Shown here: piece after piece, positions 13,899 to 21,551 of the stretch
How the letters are laid out: every line of letters begins with the position of its first letter
Position numbering within the stretch: the first letter of the stretch is position 1
Assembly (NCBI GenBank): GCA_035510555.1
Contig: DATKGX010000027.1
Location: 1 to 58,085 of the forward strand
Source of the DNA: DATKGX01 sp035510555
GTDB lineage: Bacteria; Patescibacteriota; Microgenomatia; Levybacterales; UBA12049
Reading direction: 5' to 3'
Length of the DNA stretch: 58,085 bases
The notes under the pieces: generated by a model
Database searches by the model: none
Seen by the model: the letters and a program-made list of their open reading frames with translations, nothing else
Told to the model about the DNA's origin: nothing
Made by a program: the position numbers and the translations under genes

Positions 13899-16472
13899 CT
13901 ACGGGGCAACTTCCTGCCAGACCCGGCGGGGGAACATCAAAAAAGTCGGAGCATTAAGAATAAAGTCCGGCCGTTCTGTAATCGTAAACACCGGACACTT
14001 TTTATCATCGGCGCACAGATCCCTTTGGTAATAAAAGCCTCCATTATTGTTTGTTGTGGCGTTAACCACGATTGAGCCGGCAACATTTAACCTTAAGTCT
14101 TCATCATTAGCAGCGCAATTGGCACCTCCTCCCGAAGCGTCTTTACTTTGCACGTTAAAACTTTTGTCGGTAGAGTAATAGCCTTCAAGATTGGAAGCAG
14201 TTGAGTTGGCAACGTCTCCAACACTTGAGGCGACATTAATGTCGTCACTGGCAGAAAAAAGCACGAAAGAACCGTTGGGCACGAAAATTTTGGTGTTGAT
14301 GGTAAGCTTACCGTTGACTAAAATTACATATTTTCCCGCGGGGAATGTATATGTTCCGTTTGCACCATTTAACGTCAGATTTTGGTCAGTCGTATAGACG
14401 CCGGTGGGTAAATCCACCGGCAGCTGGCAGTTGGAAAGATCGCCGCAGCCGGAAACTCCACTTAAAGGTTTGGTGACAACATTTGACTGTTTAACTAGAA
14501 AACTCAGATTGGTATAGGCAGTTCTGGCTTGGTTGGAAAGCGGCATATTGTAAACATAAGGATAATTTCCCGCGCCGATTCCTCCCACCAGCCAACTATT
14601 GGCCGCCGCCGCCTGGCCCTGCCCAAAATCCGCCCCTCCCGAACCGGTGTTTACTAGCCCGTGTGTTCCGCCTACTCCGGGCGCTAAAGCGTAAGCGCCG
14701 CCACTACTGCAAAGCGGGTCGGCGGTACTGGGAATATTATCCGTGAAACCGCCGCCGGCGGATTTGGAAATATAGCTGCCGGTAATATCTCCGCCAATTG
14801 CCTGCATCCACGGGAAAGTATTAGAAATGCCAAAATTCAAATTCAAAATATTCCCATTGACGTCGCAGTTAGCGTTTGGTGCGCAAGTATTGCCGGTAGA
14901 GGCGTTACCGACGGTAAAAACAGCCACCGGAGGTTTGGGCGAAGTAGCATGATAACCGGACGGGAGAGCCATAATTGCCGTGTATGAGCCGGAGAGAAGC
15001 GGTTTGGTGCCGACGGTTGTGAATGTACCATTAGCAGGATTGGTGGTTAAAGTTTCATAGGGAGATGCGCAGCCGCCGGGTTGGTTGCCGGCGCAAATTG
15101 TCACACTCAAAGAGCTGTCGGTATAGGCGTGGTCGGTGCCGTTAATTTGGCCGTTTTTGTCTTCGTCAACAAAAACCTGTCCAATGGCGCTAAAAGTCGG
15201 GATTAAAATCAAACTGCCGCCGTATGGTTTACAAGTAGCGCCAACGCCGCCGGGGTTACAAACAGAAACCGATGGGGCAATATCAACCTGCGTGTAAGTT
15301 GCTCCTGCGGCCGGAGGCGTATAAGTGGTGGTGGCAGCATTTACCTGCGTAATTGTTCCCTGCGTTGCCGGCGTCCAGGTGTAAGTTACCGCTCCGGGCG
15401 CTCCTCCACCCGTAACGCAACCGGCAATGTTCAAACTGGAAGTCGCCGGCAGGGGATTACCGCCGACATAAATTTGTGCAGGTGTTGCCGTCACAACTCC
15501 GCCTGTGCAAGTGGGCGCGGGCGGCTGAATGCCAAAATTTTGCGTCACATTAATGCCGGGACTAGTCACAATAGATGACGGATAAGGGTTGGGATAAGTT
15601 ATAGTATAATTACTGCCATAATTTGAAAAGGTCATCGTGTATGTTCCCGGAATAACGTTAGCAATAGTATAGTTTCCGTTGGCATCAGTTATTACCGAAG
15701 CATCAACACCGTCGGAAACCGTAACGCCTGCTTTGCCAACATCCTCCCCATCCAAAACGCCATTCCCGTTATAGTCAATATAAACTTGTCCGGTAACATT
15801 TGAGTTTGGTTTAATCTCCGAACAAGAGGCAGTTGACCCTCCGTTTGCGCCGCTACAAGTCCAAGTGTATTGAGTTCCCGCGTCAGCATTATTGCCGGAA
15901 ACGCCGTCCGTACAAGTGTAATGAGTGGCGCCGCAGGTGCCAAGACAAGATAATGGTGTCCCGCCGTACGGGATGCCGTTGCACTGGGTGCTGTTACTTT
16001 GAATTAGACTTCCCTGCATACAGCCGTTTGCCCCGCAGGCAGGATTATGTATTCCGCAATTTCGGTCGCACCAGCGTGGTGAGCAGGAGTTAATATTGCA
16101 GGTTGAATTGCAACAGGTGGGATGGCCGCTAGTAACGGCGTTGCAATAAGCGTCTCCTAAATAATAATGCCCACCAAAACCATTATTACAGACATTGGTA
16201 TCTAGTTGGCAGGCGCCGAGCGAAGAACAAGGAAGATAACACGCGCCTGCTCCGGCACAAACCTGTCCAGATCCACAGGGAGTTTTATTAACCCAACTGT
16301 AAGTATTACTGAAAGGATCAGTTAACAAGCATTGCTGCGGAGTATTTCCTGAGCATCGGTCTGGACTGCCTTTGGCGCAATTCTCGGCAAAGGAATACGA
16401 TTTAAAGAAAAAAGGAACACAGAATAGTAAAAAAAAGATTAGAAAAGAAATTAATTTTATTTTTTTAAACAT
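13899..16472 (-). CDS. large secreted Cys-rich protein with SdrD-B-like domains
   Basis: 857 aa. A signal peptide is visible (KKIKLISFLIFFLLFCVPFF, cleavage probably near SFAENC). Residues about 30-215 are Cys-rich with repeated short motifs. Two SdrD-B/Cna-B-like modules follow, each opening with a calcium-type loop (GQVYIDYNGNGVLDGED near 230, GQVFVDEDKNGQINGTD near 430), with a beta domain between. The C-terminal third is beta-rich and Gly/Asn-rich (GKYVILVNGKLTINT) and ends RVWQEVAP, inside the 36-bp repeat. It is probably a cell-surface or adhesin-like protein. A likely promoter, TTGACA (16514-16509) / TAAATT (16490-16485), lies just upstream. Confidence 0.8.
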   Translation of the reverse strand: MFKKIKLISFLIFFLLFCVPFFFKSYSFAENCAKGSPDRCSGNTPQQCLLTDPFSNTYSWVNKTPCGSGQVCAGAGACYLPCSSLGACQLDTNVCNNGFGGHYYLGDAYCNAVTSGHPTCCNSTCNINSCSPRWCDRNCGIHNPACGANGCMQGSLIQSNSTQCNGIPYGGTPLSCLGTCGATHYTCTDGVSGNNADAGTQYTWTCSGANGGSTASCSEIKPNSNVTGQVYIDYNGNGVLDGEDVGKAGVTVSDGVDASVITDANGNYTIANVIPGTYTMTFSNYGSNYTITYPNPYPSSIVTSPGINVTQNFGIQPPAPTCTGGVVTATPAQIYVGGNPLPATSSLNIAGCVTGGGAPGAVTYTWTPATQGTITQVNAATTTYTPPAAGATYTQVDIAPSVSVCNPGGVGATCKPYGGSLILIPTFSAIGQVFVDEDKNGQINGTDHAYTDSSLSVTICAGNQPGGCASPYETLTTNPANGTFTTVGTKPLLSGSYTAIMALPSGYHATSPKPPVAVFTVGNASTGNTCAPNANCDVNGNILNLNFGISNTFPWMQAIGGDITGSYISKSAGGGFTDNIPSTADPLCSSGGAYALAPGVGGTHGLVNTGSGGADFGQGQAAAANSWLVGGIGAGNYPYVYNMPLSNQARTAYTNLSFLVKQSNVVTKPLSGVSGCGDLSNCQLPVDLPTGVYTTDQNLTLNGANGTYTFPAGKYVILVNGKLTINTKIFVPNGSFVLFSASDDINVASSVGDVANSTASNLEGYYSTDKSFNVQSKDASGGGANCAANDEDLRLNVAGSIVVNATTNNNGGFYYQRDLCADDKKCPVFTITERPDFILNAPTFLMFPRRVWQEVAP
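13900..13935. repeat. 36-bp direct repeat, right copy
   Basis: Second perfect copy of 10027-10062, 3,873 bases away in the same orientation. On the minus strand it codes the C-terminal FPRRVWQEVAP and the first two bases of the stop of the secreted protein gene. Confidence 0.95.
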
Positions 16473-16530
16473 GCCTATACATCTAATTTAGTTGTTTCTG
16501 GGGTATTTTGTCAATTACAAACGGGTTTAA

Positions 16531-17571
16531 TTAAGTATAGGGAGTCATGGTAACAACTGTGGGAACAGAAGAGACATTAAATGTATTGTTGGTAAATTGA
16601 TTAGGTTGAGTAATAATAAGTGTCTTTAATAAATCGCTCATGGGCACTTCGGCATAAGGTTTTATTAAAGTCTGTTCGCAAAATTGTATAGTCTCTTTAG
16701 CTATTTCATTTTGGGCGCGCATCTCTGCTTTGCTTCTTCGGTCACTAGGCAAATCGGGTCCTTGGACATTGTCGCCAGTCATATAGTGTAAGTCAAAAAG
16801 AATCGTTGCTCCATCATATTGCTGAAGTCGTTGTTGCATTTGGGTAACTGTAAGAGTTTCACTTACTGTATTTTGAGAAGGCTTTGCAATAATAATTCCT
16901 GCCTGAGTATTAAGTGTATCTCTATCATTCGGATTATCTAATCTTCCCAAATCAGCTTTAATAATAAATCTTCCTTTCCCAGGATTTGCCGGGTCTACGG
17001 CTGTTCCGTCTCTAAGGCCTATGAGTTCGACAAGATAAGGAGAGTTGTTAGCATCATATTCGACTATTTGTCCAATATTATAACCTTGTAACTCGGAGGT
17101 TACAGTAGGTTGACTAAAATCAGTATTAGTGTCTAATATGTTTAAAGGTGCAGGAGTCTTATCAGAGTTCTGCTTAAAAAATAGGTTGGTAATTTGAGTT
17201 GTGCCGTCGAGATAGTCTGTAATTTCTTGTTGGAGTTGCGCTTCCGGGCTAAGGGTTGATTCGGGAGAAGCTGGAGCGCTTGGCAATTCAGATGGAACAA
17301 CAATTGGACTTTCTGATGAATAAGGAATCGGAACAGGCGAAGTTGATTGTTCAACGATTCCCGATGGGGTTGTGCTTGGCGCTTCACTTTTTCCGGGACC
17401 GATTGGAAGAATACAGCCGGCTACTCCTGTTGCCGCCGCGGCCAGGCCTGCCACACCTAAAGCGACTTTGGTGCGAAAGCCGGGTTTTCTTCCATTGGCG
17501 GGAAGACTGGGTAATTTGGGTTCTACTGGTTGGTCAAATGCCGGTGTAATTTCTGTCATACTTCTCCCCAT
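16531..17571 (-). CDS. uncharacterised exported or lipoprotein-like protein
   Basis: 346 aa. After a Pro-rich cytoplasmic stretch there is a hydrophobic segment (VALGVAGLAAAATGVAGC, about residues 32-52) ending in a lipobox-like GVAGC, then a Ser/Pro/Thr-rich linker (about 58-105). The rest is a soluble domain with the repeated pattern DTNTDFSQPTVTSELQGYN. An SD GGAGGT lies 8 bases before ATG 17571. It may be lipid-anchored outside the membrane. No known domain recognised. Confidence 0.7.
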   Translation of the reverse strand: MGRSMTEITPAFDQPVEPKLPSLPANGRKPGFRTKVALGVAGLAAAATGVAGCILPIGPGKSEAPSTTPSGIVEQSTSPVPIPYSSESPIVVPSELPSAPASPESTLSPEAQLQQEITDYLDGTTQITNLFFKQNSDKTPAPLNILDTNTDFSQPTVTSELQGYNIGQIVEYDANNSPYLVELIGLRDGTAVDPANPGKGRFIIKADLGRLDNPNDRDTLNTQAGIIIAKPSQNTVSETLTVTQMQQRLQQYDGATILFDLHYMTGDNVQGPDLPSDRRSKAEMRAQNEIAKETIQFCEQTLIKPYAEVPMSDLLKTLIITQPNQFTNNTFNVSSVPTVVTMTPYT

Positions 17572-17629
17572 ATTGTCCTACCTCCAAGCCTAATGCTAGT
17601 ATTTTTGCTTCCAAAAGTCAAGCTAGGGT

Positions 17630-17917
17630 TTATCGATATAATTGATTGTGTGTTCCGATGGCTACAAAAATTGCGGTAATCTCAGCGTTTTCTTTTGATA
17701 GTAAATATATTGCACGCCAATCCCCGGTTATATTTATGCTCCTATAATTTTTTAATCTACCTAAAAGTTGATGGTCATGTAGTTGCGGATTAGCAGAGTC
17801 TTTAATAAATATCTCGAGTCTTTTCCTAAATGTAATTTTTATTTCGAGCGGTGATTTTTTAAGCTGTTTGTCAAAAGGAGTAGAGAAGTTAATTCTGGTG
17901 ATTTTTTTCATTTTCAA
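17630..17917 (-). CDS. RelE/YafQ-type toxin
   Basis: Toxins of this family cut mRNA on the ribosome. The 95-aa protein shows the family run: FDKQLKKSP, DHQLLGRLKNYRSINITGDWRAIYLL, then IFVAIGTHNQLYR, including the C-terminal GTH..LY. It overlaps the antitoxin gene upstream by 29 bases, as usual for such pairs. ATG 17911 is an alternative start that would shorten it by two residues. The host transcript target is not known. Confidence 0.88.
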   Translation of the reverse strand: MKMKKITRINFSTPFDKQLKKSPLEIKITFRKRLEIFIKDSANPQLHDHQLLGRLKNYRSINITGDWRAIYLLSKENAEITAIFVAIGTHNQLYR

Positions 17918-18191
17918 TCATTTTATCCAAATAACTGACTGCATCTTTTGCATTAGAAAACTTTTTAGCTGCTTTTCCGGCTTTAATTTCTTTTCGGGAA
18001 TCTTCAAGCATCTGTAAAAGATAATCCGTCGGCTCTTCGCTTGTGCTAAAAATAACCGTTTTGGTTTTTATCAATTGAACAAGATAAGCGTTAATAACAG
18101 AACTTAAATTAAGCCCTAGTTCTTTGGCAATAGTTTGAGCTTTTATTTTTATTTCCGGTTGTGTTTTAATATTGATTACTGCGGTATTCAT
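17889..18191 (-). CDS. RelB/DinJ-type antitoxin
   Basis: 100 aa. The N-terminal ribbon-helix-helix part shows AVINIKTQPEIKIKAQTIAKELGLNLSSVINAYL, written here as AVINIKTQPEIKIK and AKELGLNLSSVINAYL, the standard RelB/DinJ DNA-binding region. The C-terminal half is charged and would wrap the toxin. Its start codon lies about 8 bases after the -10 box, so the transcript is probably leaderless, and a palindrome overlapping the promoter fits self-repression. Confidence 0.88.
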   Translation of the reverse strand: MNTAVINIKTQPEIKIKAQTIAKELGLNLSSVINAYLVQLIKTKTVIFSTSEEPTDYLLQMLEDSRKEIKAGKAAKKFSNAKDAVSYLDKMIENEKNHQN

Positions 18192-18199
18192 ATGCCTAA

Positions 18200-18228
18200 A
18201 GTATATACAATGTATACACTATTGTCAA
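18200..18228 (-). promoter_or_regulatory. toxin-antitoxin promoter with overlapping operator
   Basis: TTGACA (18228-18223), 17 bases, TATACT (18205-18200). A perfect palindrome TATACA-A-TGTATA (18204-18216) overlaps the spacer and -10, a good site for the ribbon-helix-helix antitoxin. Confidence 0.75.
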
Positions 18229-18236
18229 TAGGGTGT

Positions 18237-18827
18237 TTAGGGAATGGGCTGAATTGCTTCGATATAATTTACTTGAGTTACTTTAAGGTTTGGTTTGGAA
18301 AAAGAAATTTGGACAGTGCTACCAAAAACAACATTTCTAAAAAAATCTGCAGACGAAGAATAAGCGATTGCATTAGGCATTGCTCCCGACTGTATGGTGG
18401 TATTTGTCTGTAGCTGCGGGATAGGCTGTTTTTGAAAAAGCGTATTTTGGTCAAAGCCTAAATTCAAAATTCCTTCTTTTGTAATAACTTGCACAGTTTT
18501 GCTGTCGTAGCCCGAAAAAACCGCATCCGAGACGAAATCATTTGGATTTGCTTGAGCAGTCGGTTTGCTAAGTGTGTCTGCATAGGCACGATATTTTTGC
18601 ATTTCGCTGTCTGCGGCTTGACTCCTAAGTTTGGCAAAACTGACAGGAGCGGAATTTGGGTTGTTGTTTGCAATTTCTGAATTGGTTCTAATAGCGGTTG
18701 ACGGTGTGTTTTGGGGCAAAAAGTTGGGGAGAGTAATGACTTTAAAATAGCCTAGGACGAGAAGAAAAAGTAGAAATACAGCCAAAAGGCCCGCAACTTC
18801 AGCAACTAAAATTAAAGCAATCTTCAT
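18237..18827 (-). CDS. uncharacterised membrane-anchored protein
   Basis: 196 aa with one strong N-terminal membrane segment (about residues 4-30, ALILVAEVAGLLAVFLLFLL), then an Asn/Ser/Pro-rich stretch and a soluble domain. The domain has beta strands (SKTVQVITKEGILNLGF, STVQISFSKPNLKVTQVNYI). The topology suggests an external domain. No family recognised. It reads toward the toxin-antitoxin promoter. Confidence 0.7.
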   Translation of the reverse strand: MKIALILVAEVAGLLAVFLLFLLVLGYFKVITLPNFLPQNTPSTAIRTNSEIANNNPNSAPVSFAKLRSQAADSEMQKYRAYADTLSKPTAQANPNDFVSDAVFSGYDSKTVQVITKEGILNLGFDQNTLFQKQPIPQLQTNTTIQSGAMPNAIAYSSSADFFRNVVFGSTVQISFSKPNLKVTQVNYIEAIQPIP

Positions 18828-18890
18828 AAATTTATGGTAGGGTAAAGTTGAAAAAAATGCAAGGTTTCCTCGTGATATAATAGATTCAGA

Positions 18891-19202
18891 ATGATAATTA
18901 CTAAATCAGAGCCGTTTTCTAAAGAAGAAATAGCGAGAATGAAAAATAAAGCAATTTTTGGTGCGCTGTCCTTAGATTTAAAAAGGGTGGCCCTTGGATA
19001 TTTTAGGGGTTCATCTCCGATGGCTGAAAGATTTTTTGAAGAAGCTTTAAAAAGAAAGAGTGAGCTGAATGAAAAAGAGATTGAACCTTACCTGCTGAAA
19101 TTTCTTTCCAGGATGGGTGATTTAAGAAAAGAGAAGGCGGAAAAAGCCGCTGAAGATGCGCTTTTATACAGTACAATTTTTCAAAACGCCTCGCAAGTAT
19201 AA
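18891..19202 (+). CDS. uncharacterised small helical protein
   Basis: 103 aa, all helical and charged (SKEEIARMKNKAIFGALSLD, ERFFEEALKRKSELNEKEIE), with no signal peptide. TATAAT at 18876-18881 is 10 bases before ATG 18891, so the message is probably leaderless. Function unknown. Confidence 0.65.
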   Translation: MIITKSEPFSKEEIARMKNKAIFGALSLDLKRVALGYFRGSSPMAERFFEEALKRKSELNEKEIEPYLLKFLSRMGDLRKEKAEKAAEDALLYSTIFQNASQV

Positions 19203-19260
19203 GCCCTACACGATAAATTTATGGTAGTCTATCGCAGAAAACCTGTCAACAGAAAAAAAA

Positions 19261-20787
19261 TTAAATTTTTCCGATTGGCGGCCTGATAATCGAGGTAATT
19301 TTGCCGCTTTCAATTCTGCCAATCGGCTGGTTGTTGTCCGTAACCACTGTGCCTGGGGCAAAATTTTTCTTTGAATTTCTCATTCCCGTATTGTCATTAT
19401 TATCAACTGGTACACGGGTTGGGATGGGTATGCGGGCTTGCGTTGGAATTGCGTCACTACCTTTAATCATTTTGCCGTTTTTGTCATAACCGTTTCCGCT
19501 GAAAAATTTGTCCTGGAATAGTCTGTATAGAGCATCGGCTTTGGGAAAAATTTCCTGCAACATGGAATCCGGCATAGAGCTATTGCTTTGAAAATACGCG
19601 TAAGAATCTATAGTTGACCCGTCCGGATTTGTTCCCCAGTCAAGAAACTGGCCGTATGTAGTTACAAAAGTACGGTAATCCAGAGATGCATAAAGCTCTC
19701 CTGTTATAGCAACGCCTTCCACGAAAATCTGGTGTATACTTGCGGGGTTTGAATCTCCTCCGGCAAAAGACCTTAATGCATCCATTGCCGCCTTTGTATT
19801 ATCGTCAAGTATAAACTCGCTGGTATTAGTAAATTGCCGCATTTTAAGGTAAGACATATCGCCAAGAATGTTTTTAATGGCGGGGCTCGTTTTGTGATCG
19901 GTACGGAAATCTTCACGGTGGACAAGTTCGTGGGTTATCATTCGAAAAGCGTCCTCATTATTTTTAACGGTGTATCGGTTTGGATCAAGGATTATTAGGC
20001 CAGCGTCATCATTAAACCGCTTTATATACACAGCGGAGCAACTTCCAACACAATCTGTATTTTTAATATCGCTAGATTCGCCCAAAGAGATGGTTAGACT
20101 ATGTCCGTTTATTTCTCCGTAAAGCTCTGGCGGCAAATTGGCAAGGTGCTGGTCGAGTAAGCGTAATTGTTCTTGCGTCCATTCCTGCGGAGCATTCCGG
20201 TCTGCCTGTTCAGAAACTCCTAAGGTTGCAAGTGCACTTTGTTCGGTGGCAAGGTGAATGCCGTATTTATTTTCAATTTGCTCCCTAGTAATGGTTATTT
20301 GAGTTTCAGTTTCGGGGGGATAGGCGGTTTGTCGGTCAACGACATGAGTAATAAGCCCGGAGAAAAAGGTATCAACATGTTCAGTGGGGCGAGATGCGGA
20401 AAGATTAGATTTTAATTCGACCCCAACAGTAAATCCCGTAATAGCAAGTACAGGGGCCCCGGCAATTGTAATTTTAGTCGCTGTATCCAGCTCCGCATAT
20501 AAATTCCTGAAACGGGCAAATCCGCGGCGATTGTGTTTTAAGGCAGTCTCCGCCGCTATTTGTGGGTATAACTCTTCATCCATCTTGCCAGTTGGCTCAA
20601 TTGTTATATTTTCTTGGGGGAGATCTGGTTTTTTAATTTCCTTAAAAACTTCAAGAATCTTCCGTGATGGACGGTGAATGCTCGGCCAATGCCATGCGCC
20701 TTTTCTTTTACTAGTCTTTGCCGATGTCTCAACTGTCGTTGTCGGCTCAGCCGGAAGGGTATCCATTTTTACAGGCGTTTCAGACAT
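19261..20787 (-). CDS. membrane-anchored HELVH zinc metalloprotease-like protein
   Basis: 508 aa. A charged cytoplasmic N-terminus of about 100 residues precedes a single membrane segment (ITIAGAPVLAITGFTVGVEL). The external part contains MITHELVHREDF, a gluzincin-type HExxH zinc motif near residue 285, and later FVEGVAITGELYASLDY, whose Glu could be the third ligand. Peptidase activity and target are inferred. A promoter (TTGACA-16-TATAAG) lies just upstream, and the start is close to the transcription start. Confidence 0.65.
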   Translation of the reverse strand: MSETPVKMDTLPAEPTTTVETSAKTSKRKGAWHWPSIHRPSRKILEVFKEIKKPDLPQENITIEPTGKMDEELYPQIAAETALKHNRRGFARFRNLYAELDTATKITIAGAPVLAITGFTVGVELKSNLSASRPTEHVDTFFSGLITHVVDRQTAYPPETETQITITREQIENKYGIHLATEQSALATLGVSEQADRNAPQEWTQEQLRLLDQHLANLPPELYGEINGHSLTISLGESSDIKNTDCVGSCSAVYIKRFNDDAGLIILDPNRYTVKNNEDAFRMITHELVHREDFRTDHKTSPAIKNILGDMSYLKMRQFTNTSEFILDDNTKAAMDALRSFAGGDSNPASIHQIFVEGVAITGELYASLDYRTFVTTYGQFLDWGTNPDGSTIDSYAYFQSNSSMPDSMLQEIFPKADALYRLFQDKFFSGNGYDKNGKMIKGSDAIPTQARIPIPTRVPVDNNDNTGMRNSKKNFAPGTVVTDNNQPIGRIESGKITSIIRPPIGKI

Positions 20788-20795
20788 ATATAAAT

Positions 20796-20823
20796 CTTAT
20801 AAGATTAGTCTTTGCAGTGTCAA
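20796..20823 (-). promoter_or_regulatory. promoter of the HELVH protein gene
   Basis: TTGACA (20823-20818), 16 bases, TATAAG (20801-20796), with ATG 20787 eight bases further. This implies a leaderless or nearly leaderless transcript. Confidence 0.6.
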
Positions 20824-20824
20824 C

Positions 20825-21496
20825 TTACGGGGTTGGAGTGGGAGCGATGGAAAAGAGTACGCCGGTGGATTTTAGTAAAACCGATTGGGGATAGCCGACG
20901 GCCGTCACGACTGTTTTAGCTCCAAAATTAATCGGTGTTTTAATTTTTGTCTGACCGGATATTGGGGAAAAAGTGATTGTCGCAACTGTGCCATTTCCGG
21001 TTACCGCTTTTTGACCTAAGCCAATTCCCAAGACATAGGTAATTTTGCCTTTAACAGAGTCAATTTGTTTAAGAAGAATCGTTGGGTCGGTAAAAAAGCT
21101 GCCCGGTTGGATGTCGACATTAGTCAAGATTTTCGGATCATAAACAATTTCCAGCTGGACCGCCGTAGCTTCGTTTTTGCCGGTCGAAATTTGTACGTCG
21201 GTTTTATAGCCGGAGGGAGTGGCGGTAAGGGGTGTTGAGAGTGAAAGATTGGTTTTGGCGTAAGCTAAAGCCGGAGTAGTCGTCGTTGGTTTTGTGACAA
21301 GCGGAGATTTTAGGTTCGGTAGTAGGGCAATTGCCAACAGCACAATTGTTACCAGGGTTAGAAGTAGAATCAGAAAAAAAGTTTTGCGGGGCATCCAGCC
21401 GGTTTTTGTTTCCGCGTGAGCAACGGGCACGGCCGGGGTTTGGACTTCTGCGGTCGTTTGATTTGCTTGAATTGGTTGGGCAGTATTTTCTTCCAT
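20825..21496 (-). CDS. membrane-anchored cohesin-like protein
   Basis: 223 aa: a soluble N-terminus, one membrane segment (FFLILLLTLVTIVLLAIALL, about 40-60), a Thr/Pro linker, then a beta-sandwich. The sandwich has cohesin-like features: VQISTGKNEATAVQLEIVYD, PKILTNVDIQPGSFF, GTVATITFSP. Cohesins bind dockerin modules; the next gene (21552-23600) ends in a dockerin-like module. Together they could tether the secreted partner to the cell surface. Cohesin identity is by pattern. Confidence 0.65.
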   Translation of the reverse strand: MEENTAQPIQANQTTAEVQTPAVPVAHAETKTGWMPRKTFFLILLLTLVTIVLLAIALLPNLKSPLVTKPTTTTPALAYAKTNLSLSTPLTATPSGYKTDVQISTGKNEATAVQLEIVYDPKILTNVDIQPGSFFTDPTILLKQIDSVKGKITYVLGIGLGQKAVTGNGTVATITFSPISGQTKIKTPINFGAKTVVTAVGYPQSVLLKSTGVLFSIAPTPTP

Positions 21497-21551
21497 AAAT
21501 TTAGTATAACACTAATCCATTCGACTTCGCTCAGGATTTCGGCTTAAAACC

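Larger units (their letters stand above)
10063..13899 (-). mobile_element. AT-rich candidate RiPP island between 36-bp direct repeats
   Basis: All genes between the repeats read on the minus strand in one likely operon: peptide, YcaO, SagB-like, M16 protease, with a promoter inside the right end. No integrase or transposase is present. Composition by eye is more AT-rich than the flanks. The right repeat copy codes the last residues of the secreted protein gene at 13899-16472, so the island sits at that gene's 3' end, as site-specific insertions often do. Movement is inference; recombination between two similar 3' ends would also explain it. Confidence 0.5.

Noticed and set aside
10027..13935. 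36-bp repeats as CRISPR repeats
   Set aside because: The length matches CRISPR repeats, but there are only two copies 3.9 kb apart with genes between, no spacers and no cas genes.
13495..14075. Plus-strand frames across the RiPP peptide and right repeat (129 and 126 aa)
   Set aside because: Antisense to a peptide with a perfect SD and promoter and to the secreted protein gene; no start signals and mixed composition.
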